Assembly: GCA_910584935.1 (NCBI GenBank)
Contig: CAJUDU010000039.1
Coordinates: 1 to 22,761, forward strand
Source: an uncultured Butyricicoccus sp.
GTDB taxonomy: Bacteria; Bacillota; Clostridia; Oscillospirales; Butyricicoccaceae
Length of the DNA: 22,761 nt
Direction: 5' to 3'
Positions within the stretch are counted from its first letter, which is position 1; each line of letters starts with the position of its first letter. Positions 16,140 through 22,724 of this stretch are shown piece by piece. The position numbers were made by a program, and so were the translations under genes. The notes under the pieces were generated by a model that did not search any database, had not been told where the DNA came from, and was given only the letters and a program-made list of their open reading frames with translations.

Positions 16140-16151
16140 ATTATACCATAA
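16140..16151 (-). promoter_or_regulatory. Extended -10 promoter of the RHH regulator gene
   Basis: The minus strand reads TGGTATAAT: a perfect -10 (TATAAT, 16145-16140) with the TG extended motif upstream. No good -35 hexamer is seen at 16-18 bases, which fits extended -10 promoters. The AT-rich operator-like site at 16153-16170 covers the -35 area, giving room for autorepression. Confidence 0.65.
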
Positions 16152-16152
16152 A

Positions 16153-16170
16153 ATATATCTGCTCATATAT
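16153..16170. promoter_or_regulatory. Second operator-like site
   Basis: ATATATCTGCTCATATAT shares the ATATATCTGC core and AT-rich right arm with the palindrome at 16219-16238. It lies just upstream of the minus-strand -10. The match is partial (the right arm is CATATAT instead of CAGATATAT), so call it a probable, weaker binding site for the ribbon-helix-helix protein. Confidence 0.55.
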
Positions 16171-16215
16171 ACAAGCAAAACAAAAACTCATAAAAATATT
16201 CATACAGTTTGCATA

Positions 16216-16244
16216 TTGATATATCTGCACAGATATATTATAAT
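16216..16244 (+). promoter_or_regulatory. Promoter of the 41-aa gene
   Basis: TTGATA (16216-16221) and TATAAT (16239-16244) are spaced by exactly 17 bases, close to the sigma-70/sigma-A consensus (one -35 mismatch). Transcription would begin near 16251, some 45 bases before ATG 16296. This is the strongest promoter-like sequence I found in the window. Confidence 0.8.
16219..16238. promoter_or_regulatory. Palindromic operator inside the plus-strand promoter
   Basis: The 20-base site is an inverted repeat ATATATCTG / CA / CAGATATAT with nine-base perfect arms. It fills the spacer and overlaps the -35 end of the promoter at 16216-16244, so a bound protein would block RNA polymerase. The adjacent ribbon-helix-helix protein is the obvious candidate. 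Confidence 0.75.
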
Positions 16245-16295
16245 AAGCATGTAAGGCAAGGACAGCAATGCCCTTTTAAAAAGGAAGTGAGGAAA

Positions 16296-16421
16296 ATGGA
16301 AAACGGTATGACCAACACTGAATTTCGTGTGCTTCTTGAGATGTTAGCGCAGCTTGTGGAAAGCAAAGCAACCACCATTCCAGAAGCCGTCAGCCTTATC
16401 CGACAGTTTAAACCAGAATAA
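16296..16421 (+). CDS. 41-aa protein controlled by the RHH promoter
   Basis: The longer frame to 16209 runs through the promoter and has no binding site; ATG 16296 follows AAGGAAG (16281-16287) with normal spacing. The 41-aa peptide (MENGMTNTEFRVLLEMLAQL, then VESKATTIPEAVSLIRQF) is one helical hairpin, without a transmembrane stretch or signal peptide. It resembles short proteins near ribbon-helix-helix genes in clostridial prophages from memory, but I cannot assign a function. It could be a co-regulator, an antirepressor-like peptide or a moron effector. Confidence 0.65.
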   Translation: MENGMTNTEFRVLLEMLAQLVESKATTIPEAVSLIRQFKPE

Positions 16422-16427
16422 AAAAGA

Positions 16428-16451
16428 AAGCGGCAGATAAAATCGCCGCTT
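16428..16451 (+). terminator. Hairpin after the 41-aa gene
   Basis: AAGCGGC (16428-16434) pairs with GCCGCTT (16445-16451) around a ten-base A-rich loop, starting six bases after the stop. Only TACAATCC follows, so it is a weak terminator or stability hairpin. Confidence 0.5.
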
Positions 16452-16461
16452 ACAATCCATC

Positions 16462-16490
16462 AACAGCCGGGAGCCTTACCCCGGCTGTTT
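16462..16490 (+). terminator. Terminator-like hairpin downstream of the 41-aa gene
   Basis: AACAGCCGGG (16462-16471) pairs perfectly with CCCGGCTGTT (16480-16489) and ends in TTTCCATT. The GC-rich ten-pair stem is strong; the T-run is short. It is the middle of three hairpins between the 41-aa gene and the next baseplate gene. Confidence 0.65.
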
Positions 16491-16543
16491 CCATTACCAT
16501 TATTATAACCGCATAAACTGAAAAATACAAGACTGTTTTAAGG

Positions 16544-16576
16544 AGAGAAAGCATCTTTTGGTGTTTTCTCTTTTTT
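16544..16576 (+). terminator. Intrinsic terminator closing the regulator cassette
   Basis: AGAGAAAGCATC (16544-16555) pairs with GGTGTTTTCTCT (16560-16571) with G-U pairs, loop TTTT, followed by six T residues in total. This is the most classic terminator of the cassette and lies 23 bases before ATG 16599 of the next gene, whose AAGGAAGG comes right after it. Confidence 0.75.
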
Positions 16577-16598
16577 ATGCGCAAAAGGAAGGTTGCTT

Positions 16599-17054
16599 AT
16601 GGCAGATAACCTATTCCCAGAAAACATTTTAACTGCTGAAATTACAGACACTCAAAAGACTGTCGGATATCGCCCTGGACTGCTATTTGACTGTGAAACA
16701 GGTGATTTTGTGCAGGATGGCAAACATCGTATCCAAGATGCGGATGGTACCCAATCATGGGCAGATTGGTGCCGATTCTGCCTGATGACAGAACGGTATC
16801 AGCATCTTGCATATACAACCGATTTTGGCATTGAAACAGAAGAAGCCTTTGCCGCGGAGAATCGCGAAAAAGCAGAAGCCCTGCTTACCCGCCAAATTAC
16901 CGAAGCGCTGAAAGCTGATCCATATGGGCGCACAGCTTATGTAGAGGATGTGAAGTTCTTGTGGAACGCACCGGATGCTGTAACAGTCACAGTTACAGTT
17001 TGCGGTATTGACCGTGTCAGCATTGATGTTACTGCAAACCTGACAAGGAGGTGA
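16599..17054 (+). CDS. xkdS: XkdS-like DUF2634 baseplate protein
   Basis: ATG 16599 follows AAGGAAGG (16585-16592); the ATG at 16593 is too close to that site. The 151-aa protein has the DUF2634 look: TVGYRPGLLFDCETGDFVQDGKH, WADWCRFCLMTERYQHLAYTTDFGIETEE, then ITEALKADPYGRTAYVEDVKFLWN and a beta-rich VTVTVTVCG end. These are gp25-like baseplate wedge proteins of contractile tails. It resumes the baseplate run after the regulator cassette and leads directly to the gpJ-like gene. Confidence 0.88.
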   Translation: MADNLFPENILTAEITDTQKTVGYRPGLLFDCETGDFVQDGKHRIQDADGTQSWADWCRFCLMTERYQHLAYTTDFGIETEEAFAAENREKAEALLTRQITEALKADPYGRTAYVEDVKFLWNAPDAVTVTVTVCGIDRVSIDVTANLTRR

Positions 17055-17061
17055 ACAAACC

Positions 17062-18195
17062 TTGAGTGAAATCCCTTTCCCATCATTTTTAATGAATATG
17101 GATGTTGATAAAATACACAGTGAAATGTTAAATATGTTGCCGGAAAATATGGACAAAAGCCAAGGGCAGCACGCCTGGAACCTGACACGTCCCACAGCAC
17201 TAATTGCGGCGCAGCTTTGCCAGCAGGTTCTGCCCAATGCTTTACGACTGATATTCCCTTTGTATGCAGATGGCGAATGGCTGGACTGTCATGCAGAAAT
17301 GAAAGGCATCGTCCGTCATGCGGCAACAGCATCAGCAGGCACGTTGTCACTGGTTGTAAAGCCACCTTTGGACATTCCGGCAGGGACGGAATTCGCAACA
17401 GCATCCGCGGATGGTAAACCTTCTGTATCCTTTCGCACCACAGAAGACCGCCGTGCAGAAACTGAAAATTTTTCTGTTCCTGTTAAGTGTACACAAATTG
17501 GGCTGATCGGAAATGTGCCGCCGCATACTGTTGTATTCAAAATTACACCACTTGATGGCATTTTATCAGTCGATAATCCAGAAGCCATGACCGGCGGCAC
17601 CGAAACAGAAAACGATGAATCGTTACGGACGCGGGTTGTAGAATATGACCGCTCCCGTGATACTTCCCGTGTTGGCTCTATCGCGGATTATCGCAGGTGG
17701 GCGCTGGAAGTTGACGGTGTAGGTGGTGTGACTGTCATCCCAACGCCGGATGACAGTGGGCTGGTTACAGCCGTGATTACAGACAGCAATGGCGGTCCCG
17801 CAAATGATGCGCTGTGCCAGGCAGTTTATAATCACATCATGGCGCCGGACAGCCCATTTGAACGACTCACTCCGCCCAATGCGCGGCTGAAAGTTGAAGC
17901 GCCTGAAACTGTCACACTGAACCTTTCCGCAGAAATTGAACTGGGCGCGGCGGCTGCACTTGATACAGTGAAGATGTTGTTTATTGCAGAAGCACAAAAA
18001 TATCTTGCAATCGCCAGAACAGATGGGGAAATCCGTGTCACACAGCTTGGCAAAATCCTTGCTGGGACAGAAGGTGTATACGACTATCGGAATTTAACTG
18101 TTAATGGTGAAGCCGAAAACATCCCACTGACTGCCACACAATTGCCGCAAATCAGTCGTGATACGGTCCAGTTTGCTGAGGTGGATGATCTATGA
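17062..18195 (+). CDS. xkdT: Baseplate J-like protein (XkdT)
   Basis: The start is TTG 17062, seven bases after a strong AAGGAGGTGA. The 377-aa protein has typical gpJ features: PLYADGEWLDCHAEMKGIVRH, SGTLSLVVKPPLDIPAGTEFAT-type stretches, VPPHTVVFKITPLDGILSV, the DNDESLRTRVVE-like ENDESLRTRVVEYDR, ADYRRWALEVDGVGGVTVIPTPDD, and LTPPNARLKVEAPETVTLN. gpJ-like proteins form the wedge ring that joins the baseplate to the sheath and fibres. Its stop overlaps the next gene start (ATGA). Confidence 0.93.
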   Translation: MSEIPFPSFLMNMDVDKIHSEMLNMLPENMDKSQGQHAWNLTRPTALIAAQLCQQVLPNALRLIFPLYADGEWLDCHAEMKGIVRHAATASAGTLSLVVKPPLDIPAGTEFATASADGKPSVSFRTTEDRRAETENFSVPVKCTQIGLIGNVPPHTVVFKITPLDGILSVDNPEAMTGGTETENDESLRTRVVEYDRSRDTSRVGSIADYRRWALEVDGVGGVTVIPTPDDSGLVTAVITDSNGGPANDALCQAVYNHIMAPDSPFERLTPPNARLKVEAPETVTLNLSAEIELGAAAALDTVKMLFIAEAQKYLAIARTDGEIRVTQLGKILAGTEGVYDYRNLTVNGEAENIPLTATQLPQISRDTVQFAEVDDL

Positions 18196-19262
18196 GATAT
18201 CGTACAGAACTGATGGAAGCCATTTTGCAAAGCCGTCATGCACAGCAAATGGTTGACTTTATTGCACCTGTTTATGGTGAAAGTTTCACCGCACTTTGGC
18301 TGCTGGAAGTAATCGGACGTGTGCTGGACAATGCCGCCAGCTACGGTGAATCGCTGGAACAGCAAACCGTACCGCAAACAGTTTCTTGGGCGATTGCTTA
18401 TTGGGAACAGGAATTTGGTATTTTTCCTGATCCATTTGAAACATTAGAGGAACGTCGAAATAACATTTTGACTAAACTTGGCGCAGCGCCTCCGGCAAAC
18501 CCATATATGCTTGCGGCACTTGCTGAAAGTATCGCTGGCGTGCCTTGCAAAATCATCGAAAATGTATCGAAAAACACGTTTATTTTAGAAATGTATGGGC
18601 TTTCGCCGTCCAGAATACGCGCAAAAAACGCAGTATGGCAGGCGAAACCTGCGCATCTTTTCATGTGTGCTGCCTGTCGCTTCCCAAGCCTTGTTTTTAC
18701 CGAAAGGTCAGGTAATTTACTGCTGCGCACACTGCGGATGCGGTACCGTATGCGGTTTTATGAAGGGCTTGTTGAGCTGGACGGTCAAAAGCGGCTTGAT
18801 GGAAGCTGGAAACTTGGGCAGGTTATCCCTGGTTTTGCCTTTCCGCAGTTTCAATGTGTTGCTCGCATAAAGCACAATTACCGGGAACAGCTTATTGCAC
18901 TGGATGGCAGCGAACGGCTTGACGGCGGTTGGAAGCTGCACCAGGGCTATCCGGCAATGCGGTTTATCACGCGATTTTGGAATGACGATGAGGGTTTACA
19001 GTGCGCCGCGCTTGAAATAGGGACAGCATTCCAAAACCCACATGGCGGGATGCGAAAAGCAGCGCTGCGGTTTGGGGCTGGGTATAAAAATGTCATCACA
19101 TATAGTGCGCCGGAAATGAGGTTTCATGCCCGCGTGACAAACCGCTGTGGCTCGATGAATGGTACGCTGCAAAAAGACATTGCCCGAAAAATGGATGGCA
19201 CATATCAGTTTAATGGCGCAATAACATTCCGCAAAACTCAAAGCATAAAGGAGGAACTCTAA
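18192..19262 (+). CDS. xkdU: XkdU-like DUF2313 baseplate protein with repeat-bearing C-terminal extension
   Basis: ATG 18192 overlaps the gpJ stop (ATGA). The 356-aa protein is about 160 residues longer than usual DUF2313 proteins. Residues 1-~185 match the family: LLEVIGRVLDNAASYGESLE, WEQEFGIFPDPFETLEERR, NNILTKLGAAPPANPYMLA, VWQAKPAHLFM. The C-terminal half carries two ~41-residue copies with LDGxxRLDGxWKL (bases 18774-18809 and 18897-18932) and a third diverged copy near 19195 with KMDGTYQFNG. The extension is probably beta-rich and may reach toward the fibres. The next gene follows by two bases. Confidence 0.85.
   Translation: MRYRTELMEAILQSRHAQQMVDFIAPVYGESFTALWLLEVIGRVLDNAASYGESLEQQTVPQTVSWAIAYWEQEFGIFPDPFETLEERRNNILTKLGAAPPANPYMLAALAESIAGVPCKIIENVSKNTFILEMYGLSPSRIRAKNAVWQAKPAHLFMCAACRFPSLVFTERSGNLLLRTLRMRYRMRFYEGLVELDGQKRLDGSWKLGQVIPGFAFPQFQCVARIKHNYREQLIALDGSERLDGGWKLHQGYPAMRFITRFWNDDEGLQCAALEIGTAFQNPHGGMRKAALRFGAGYKNVITYSAPEMRFHARVTNRCGSMNGTLQKDIARKMDGTYQFNGAITFRKTQSIKEEL
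18774..19220 (+). repeat. Protein-level repeats (LDG...LDGxW) in the XkdU-like gene
   Basis: Two copies of LDG(Q/S)xRLDG(S/G)WKL are spaced by 123 bases (41 codons); a third, MDGTYQFNGAITF, lies near the end. The DNA copies differ at many wobble positions, so the duplication is old. Confidence 0.7.
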
Positions 19263-19264
19263 AA

Positions 19265-19645
19265 ATGGCAGACGAAAAAATCATGACAGTAGTGACCGAT
19301 TACCGGCGGGAACAGCTTTGCAAAATTACCAGCGGCATGATCACCACAATACCGAAAATTACACATATCGCGTTTGGCAGCGGCGGTGTCAATAATGTGC
19401 CTGTTCAGGCGCAGATTGCCTTGAATAAAGAAGAAGGACGCTATGAAATTGACAGCGTTTCCTATCCGGCGCCGACTACAGCACGGTATACTGTGACGAT
19501 CCCCGAAGATGATTTGGACGGCGTATCTATCAGCGAAGCTGCGCTTGTTGACGAAAACGGTGAATTGTGTGCCATCCGCAATATGCTGCCAAAGGGCAAA
19601 GATTCCGGTATGGCATTTGTTTTTACGTTTGATGATGAATTTTAA
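19265..19645 (+). CDS. Phage tail-collar/fibre attachment protein
   Basis: A 126-aa protein started at ATG 19265 after AAGGAGG (19248-19254). The pattern VTDYRREQLCKITSGM, THIAFGSGGVNNVPVQAQIALN and SISEAALVDENGELCAIRNM is that of tail-collar (DUF3751-like) N-terminal domains, where 'I(A/K)FGxGGVN' is a hallmark. In other phages this domain heads a long fibre; here it is a stand-alone gene before two fibre genes, so it may serve as an adaptor between the baseplate and those fibres. Confidence 0.75.
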   Translation: MADEKIMTVVTDYRREQLCKITSGMITTIPKITHIAFGSGGVNNVPVQAQIALNKEEGRYEIDSVSYPAPTTARYTVTIPEDDLDGVSISEAALVDENGELCAIRNMLPKGKDSGMAFVFTFDDEF

Positions 19646-19660
19646 CTGGAGGTACAAATC

Positions 19661-20503
19661 ATGTCTGAATTCTATCAATTAACCCCTGAATATCATGAAG
19701 AAATCCGCAGATTGCAACGCAGTGACCCGGCAGACGCGGAAGATACTTTTAATCCCTTATTCCAGGCTATTCTTGAAAACATCTTGGCTGTGAAAACCGG
19801 GCTGGAAGACCACAACCAGAGTACAAATGCACACGCCGATATCCGGCAGGTGCTGGGCGGCAATATGGATGCGCTGCTGGCAGATTTGGCTGCGCATACT
19901 GGAAATCAGGATAATCCACATCAGACAGACTATGAACAGACTGGCGCGGATAAGAAGGGCAGTGCGGCGGCAGTACAGGCAAAATTGGAGGCACATAACC
20001 TGGACGCAAATTCCCATGCGGATATGCGCACACTGATTGGCGGCGGGCTGGATCAGCATAACGCAGATGCGAGTGCACACGCTGATATCCGCAAGACAGT
20101 CAGCGATTTAGGGAAAAATATGCAGTCCGGTTTGGAAACGCGCATTGCACAGCTAGAAAGCCAGCTTGCCAGCGAGATTTCTGCCCGGCAGTCGCTGGCT
20201 TCACGGGTGTCAGCCACAGAAAGTAATCTGCGGCGTACCAGCTATTTTGTCACTGGCACCTATACTGGCTCTGGTTCGACCAATACGCAGACAATTTCAA
20301 TTGGGCTCCAGCCGCGCGCGGTATTGGTTGTTGCATACCGTGGATACTATGAGGAGCAGCATGACCGAACTTGTGTGCAATTAGCTGTGCGTGGTGCAAA
20401 TGCTAAACTGGTATCTATCACAAGCAACGGATTTTCTGTCAAAGGAATGCTCAATGGTGATGGCTCTGCGGAAAATCCTTATCGATATCTTGCGATGGCT
20501 TAA
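19661..20503 (+). CDS. Tail fibre protein 1
   Basis: A 280-aa protein started at ATG 19661 after TGGAGG. Its N-terminus (PEYHEEIRRLQRSDPADAED, NPLFQAILENILAV) is shared with the next fibre gene. Residues ~50-145 hold three copies of HNxxxxxHAD(I/M)R (bases ~19808-19849, 19990-20028, 20053-20091), a trimeric shaft-like pattern. A coiled coil follows (LETRIAQLESQLASEISARQSLASRV). A C-terminal beta-rich domain runs from SYFVTGTYTGSGSTNTQ to the end. Such fibres attach to the host surface; target unknown. Confidence 0.85.
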   Translation: MSEFYQLTPEYHEEIRRLQRSDPADAEDTFNPLFQAILENILAVKTGLEDHNQSTNAHADIRQVLGGNMDALLADLAAHTGNQDNPHQTDYEQTGADKKGSAAAVQAKLEAHNLDANSHADMRTLIGGGLDQHNADASAHADIRKTVSDLGKNMQSGLETRIAQLESQLASEISARQSLASRVSATESNLRRTSYFVTGTYTGSGSTNTQTISIGLQPRAVLVVAYRGYYEEQHDRTCVQLAVRGANAKLVSITSNGFSVKGMLNGDGSAENPYRYLAMA

Positions 20504-20520
20504 AAGGAGGCGTGATCAAT

Positions 20521-21450
20521 ATGGCTGAAACTACAGCAGCGGCTGTTTATGAACTGCCCGAAAATCCTGTATATCATGAGGATATTCCGAAACTGACACA
20601 GGATGACCCAGTGGACGCGGATGAGGTTGTTAATCCGCTGATACAAAAGATATTGGAAAATGCCCATGCGGTGAAAAAGGAACTGACAGACCACAACACT
20701 AGCGAAACAGCACACGCGGATTTGTTTGGCAGTATTTTTCCTTATGTACTCCCAGAAGGATTTGGGGATTTTCTTTTGAAAAGTGCGGGCGATGCATGGC
20801 TTGTTTTTGCGCGTGATGATGATTTTCAAATTCTTGTGCAAAATGGAGCGGAATACGGTAAATTAGATCTGTCCACCAATAATGTTGGACTTGAGCTGGA
20901 AAGTGATGAATACGGTTCTTCTGGTGTTATACTTAGCCCCGGCTCAATTATGCTGGGTAGTAACAGAATCGAGATAAGTACTGGCAATTCAGCAATTATT
21001 CTTCAAGACAATAAGATATACATTAACGGCAATGTGGAAATTCCTGGTTCGTTGGATATGACTAACGGGGCAATTAAAAATCTGCCTGAACCAGCAAATC
21101 TGGGCGATGCCGCGACATTGTACACTGTAGTGGATTATGTAGCGTATGCTGTAAATAGCAAGCTTCCGCAGGTGTTTACTGTAACCATTCCTGCGACAAA
21201 TGCCGGGGCTACCGGTTCAGTTTCCCACACATTCCCAAGCTGTACAGCAAATGAAACAGATTGCATTGCTGACGCTGCGCCTGCCGCCGCAAGCTGGGAT
21301 GCGTTCTATGACTGCAACTTCCGGCTGAAAACCATCAGCCCGACCGGGTTTACCTACACTGTGGACAGCAATTTGACCAGTCCAATGACGGTTTATATTA
21401 CTGTGCAGGATATTAGACCGCTTGATACTGTACCAGAAGGGGGCGCGTGA
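20521..21450 (+). CDS. Tail fibre protein 2 (related N-terminus, different shaft)
   Basis: ATG 20521 is chosen over GTG 20512 because AAAGGAGG (20503-20510) fits it. The 309-aa protein opens like fibre 1: NPVYHEDIPKLTQDDPVDAD, NPLIQKILENAHAVKKELTDH, then one HNTSETAHAD copy. The middle resembles pectate-type or beta-helix shaft pieces (GVILSPGSIMLGSNRIEIST, NKIYINGNVEIPGSLDMTNG). The end is beta-rich with a 'TVTIPATNAG' domain (TVDSNLTSPMTVYITVQDI). The stop overlaps the next start (GTGA), so it is co-translated with the putative DGR target. Confidence 0.8.
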   Translation: MAETTAAAVYELPENPVYHEDIPKLTQDDPVDADEVVNPLIQKILENAHAVKKELTDHNTSETAHADLFGSIFPYVLPEGFGDFLLKSAGDAWLVFARDDDFQILVQNGAEYGKLDLSTNNVGLELESDEYGSSGVILSPGSIMLGSNRIEISTGNSAIILQDNKIYINGNVEIPGSLDMTNGAIKNLPEPANLGDAATLYTVVDYVAYAVNSKLPQVFTVTIPATNAGATGSVSHTFPSCTANETDCIADAAPAAASWDAFYDCNFRLKTISPTGFTYTVDSNLTSPMTVYITVQDIRPLDTVPEGGA

Positions 21451-22646
21451 GGTTGATTTTGAATCGCAGATACCGGAAAAAAAGACCGAAAGCAAATGTT
21501 TTTGGTGTTTGTTGGGATATGGGCCATAAATTAACAGCGCTTACACGCCTCACACCAGGTAATGATCCATTTGGTTTGGTTACGGTGAATATCACAACGA
21601 ATCCTTCTCCCGCTGTTGGGGCAGGTGCGGGTAGTTCTCCTTTTGATAGTTATTCCCCGTGGAAAGACATGGAGGAATATAACATCATTGAACAGGTCGT
21701 GAAATATAAGCGTGGAGATGCTGATTTTTCGCGTATTGGTCATAATACTGTGGTTTATATTCCGGTTTTTTATTACCATATTACGCAAGGCAGTTATGGT
21801 TTGCGCTATTTTTATATCAGCGATACGGAAATAGAGGGTTTTACCAGGCACCCTGGCTCTGGCAAGTATGTTGGCAGATATAATACTGTTGCAACAGATT
21901 CGACATCACAACGTGTCGCTGTTCCTGGGGCGGGATATCACACTTCAATTTCCGGACAATTGCCAGTAGTCAGCAAGACAAGGGCGAAATTTAGGGAAGC
22001 TGCAAAAAGTAAAGGCGATAAATGGGGGATATATGATTATGTAACTTGGTGCGCTGTTTGGCTGCTTTATCTTGTAGAATTTGCAGATTGGGACAGCCAA
22101 GCAAAGATTGGACAAGGTATTGTAAGCGCAAGTGCGGTACAAAAGACAGGCGGTACAGACACCATGTCTTATCATACCGGCAGGGCTGCGGGAACAGATG
22201 GACAAACTGCGGTACAATATCGCCATATCGAAAACCCATGGGGGAATGTTCAAGAATTTATTGATGGCGTGAATTTCAATGATGGCACGGTTTATGTTTG
22301 TACAGACCCGGCAAAATATGCGGATGATACCGCGACGGGATATACAAATATCGGAACTAAAGCCCAAAGCTACGGATACATAAAATCGCTTGGGTTTTCT
22401 CCTGATGCACCGTATGCGTTTTTTCCTGAAGCGATTGGCGGGAGTGACCGTACTTACATACCTGACCGTTGTTATTATGACAGTGGTTGGCACGTGCTTT
22501 TGGCGGGTGGTTCCTGGAGCAATACCGTGTTTGCCGGTCTGTTTAACTTCAACGCAAACCCCCTGTCATCGCTCTCTGGCTCGAACGCCGGTGCCCGCTT
22601 ACTTTTTCACCCAGGAAGCTGGATGATACGCATATCCGGATTTTGA
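21447..22646 (+). CDS. C-type-lectin-fold receptor-binding protein, putative DGR target
   Basis: A 399-aa protein started at GTG 21447, coupled to fibre 2 and preceded by GAAGGGGG. The N-terminus has a pattern I know from DGR targets of gut Clostridia: FGVCWDMGHKLTALTR and GSSPFDSYSPWKDM. The C-terminal part is a formylglycine-enzyme/C-type lectin fold with ENPWGNVQEFIDGVNF near residue 262. It then has GGSWSN (354-359), GLFNFNAN and GARLLF (382-387). Variable-looking codons between are often NNC (TCC, AGC, ACC, CAC, CCC, CTC, GGC, GCC), as if made from AAC by adenine-directed mutagenesis. No reverse transcriptase or template repeat is inside this window, so function as a DGR target is probable but not proven. 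Confidence 0.85.
   Translation: MRLILNRRYRKKRPKANVFGVCWDMGHKLTALTRLTPGNDPFGLVTVNITTNPSPAVGAGAGSSPFDSYSPWKDMEEYNIIEQVVKYKRGDADFSRIGHNTVVYIPVFYYHITQGSYGLRYFYISDTEIEGFTRHPGSGKYVGRYNTVATDSTSQRVAVPGAGYHTSISGQLPVVSKTRAKFREAAKSKGDKWGIYDYVTWCAVWLLYLVEFADWDSQAKIGQGIVSASAVQKTGGTDTMSYHTGRAAGTDGQTAVQYRHIENPWGNVQEFIDGVNFNDGTVYVCTDPAKYADDTATGYTNIGTKAQSYGYIKSLGFSPDAPYAFFPEAIGGSDRTYIPDRCYYDSGWHVLLAGGSWSNTVFAGLFNFNANPLSSLSGSNAGARLLFHPGSWMIRISGF
22479..22607 (+). other. Probable DGR variable region (VR)
   Basis: Roughly residues 345-387 of the lectin-fold protein, from GAC AGT GGT TGG CAC to the GARLLF codons. Conserved landmarks (GG, W, GLFNFNAN, GARLL) alternate with codons that fit AAC/AAT template codons altered at A positions while keeping the final C. 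Examples are CAC 22491, TCC 22512, AGC 22518, ACC 22524, CCC 22560, CTC 22572, GGC 22578 and GCC 22587. The limits are approximate because the template repeat is not in view. Confidence 0.7.
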
Positions 22647-22724
22647 TTTTATAAGTCGGAGTTGTCCTTTTCAGGGCAATTTCCCTTGCTTCCCGCTCAC
22701 CATATGAGGAGGTGATGAAAAATT

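Noticed and set aside
16004..16219. 71-aa plus-strand frame opposite the RHH gene and through its promoter
   Set aside because: It covers the divergent promoters and operators, is AT-rich with a random-looking Phe/Ile/Tyr translation, and has no binding site.
16249..16279. Tiny leader reading frame (ATG CCC TTT TAA at 16268) after AAGGA in the 5' region of the 41-aa gene
   Set aside because: Three codons before a stop can occur by chance in AT-rich DNA; no attenuator structure was clear, so regulation by a leader peptide is not supported.
22656..22684. Imperfect hairpin after the lectin-fold gene, considered as a DGR homing hairpin
   Set aside because: Stem is short and broken (TTGTCC/GGGCAA with a G-U pair) and lies ~50 bases past the probable variable region; could as well be a weak terminator.
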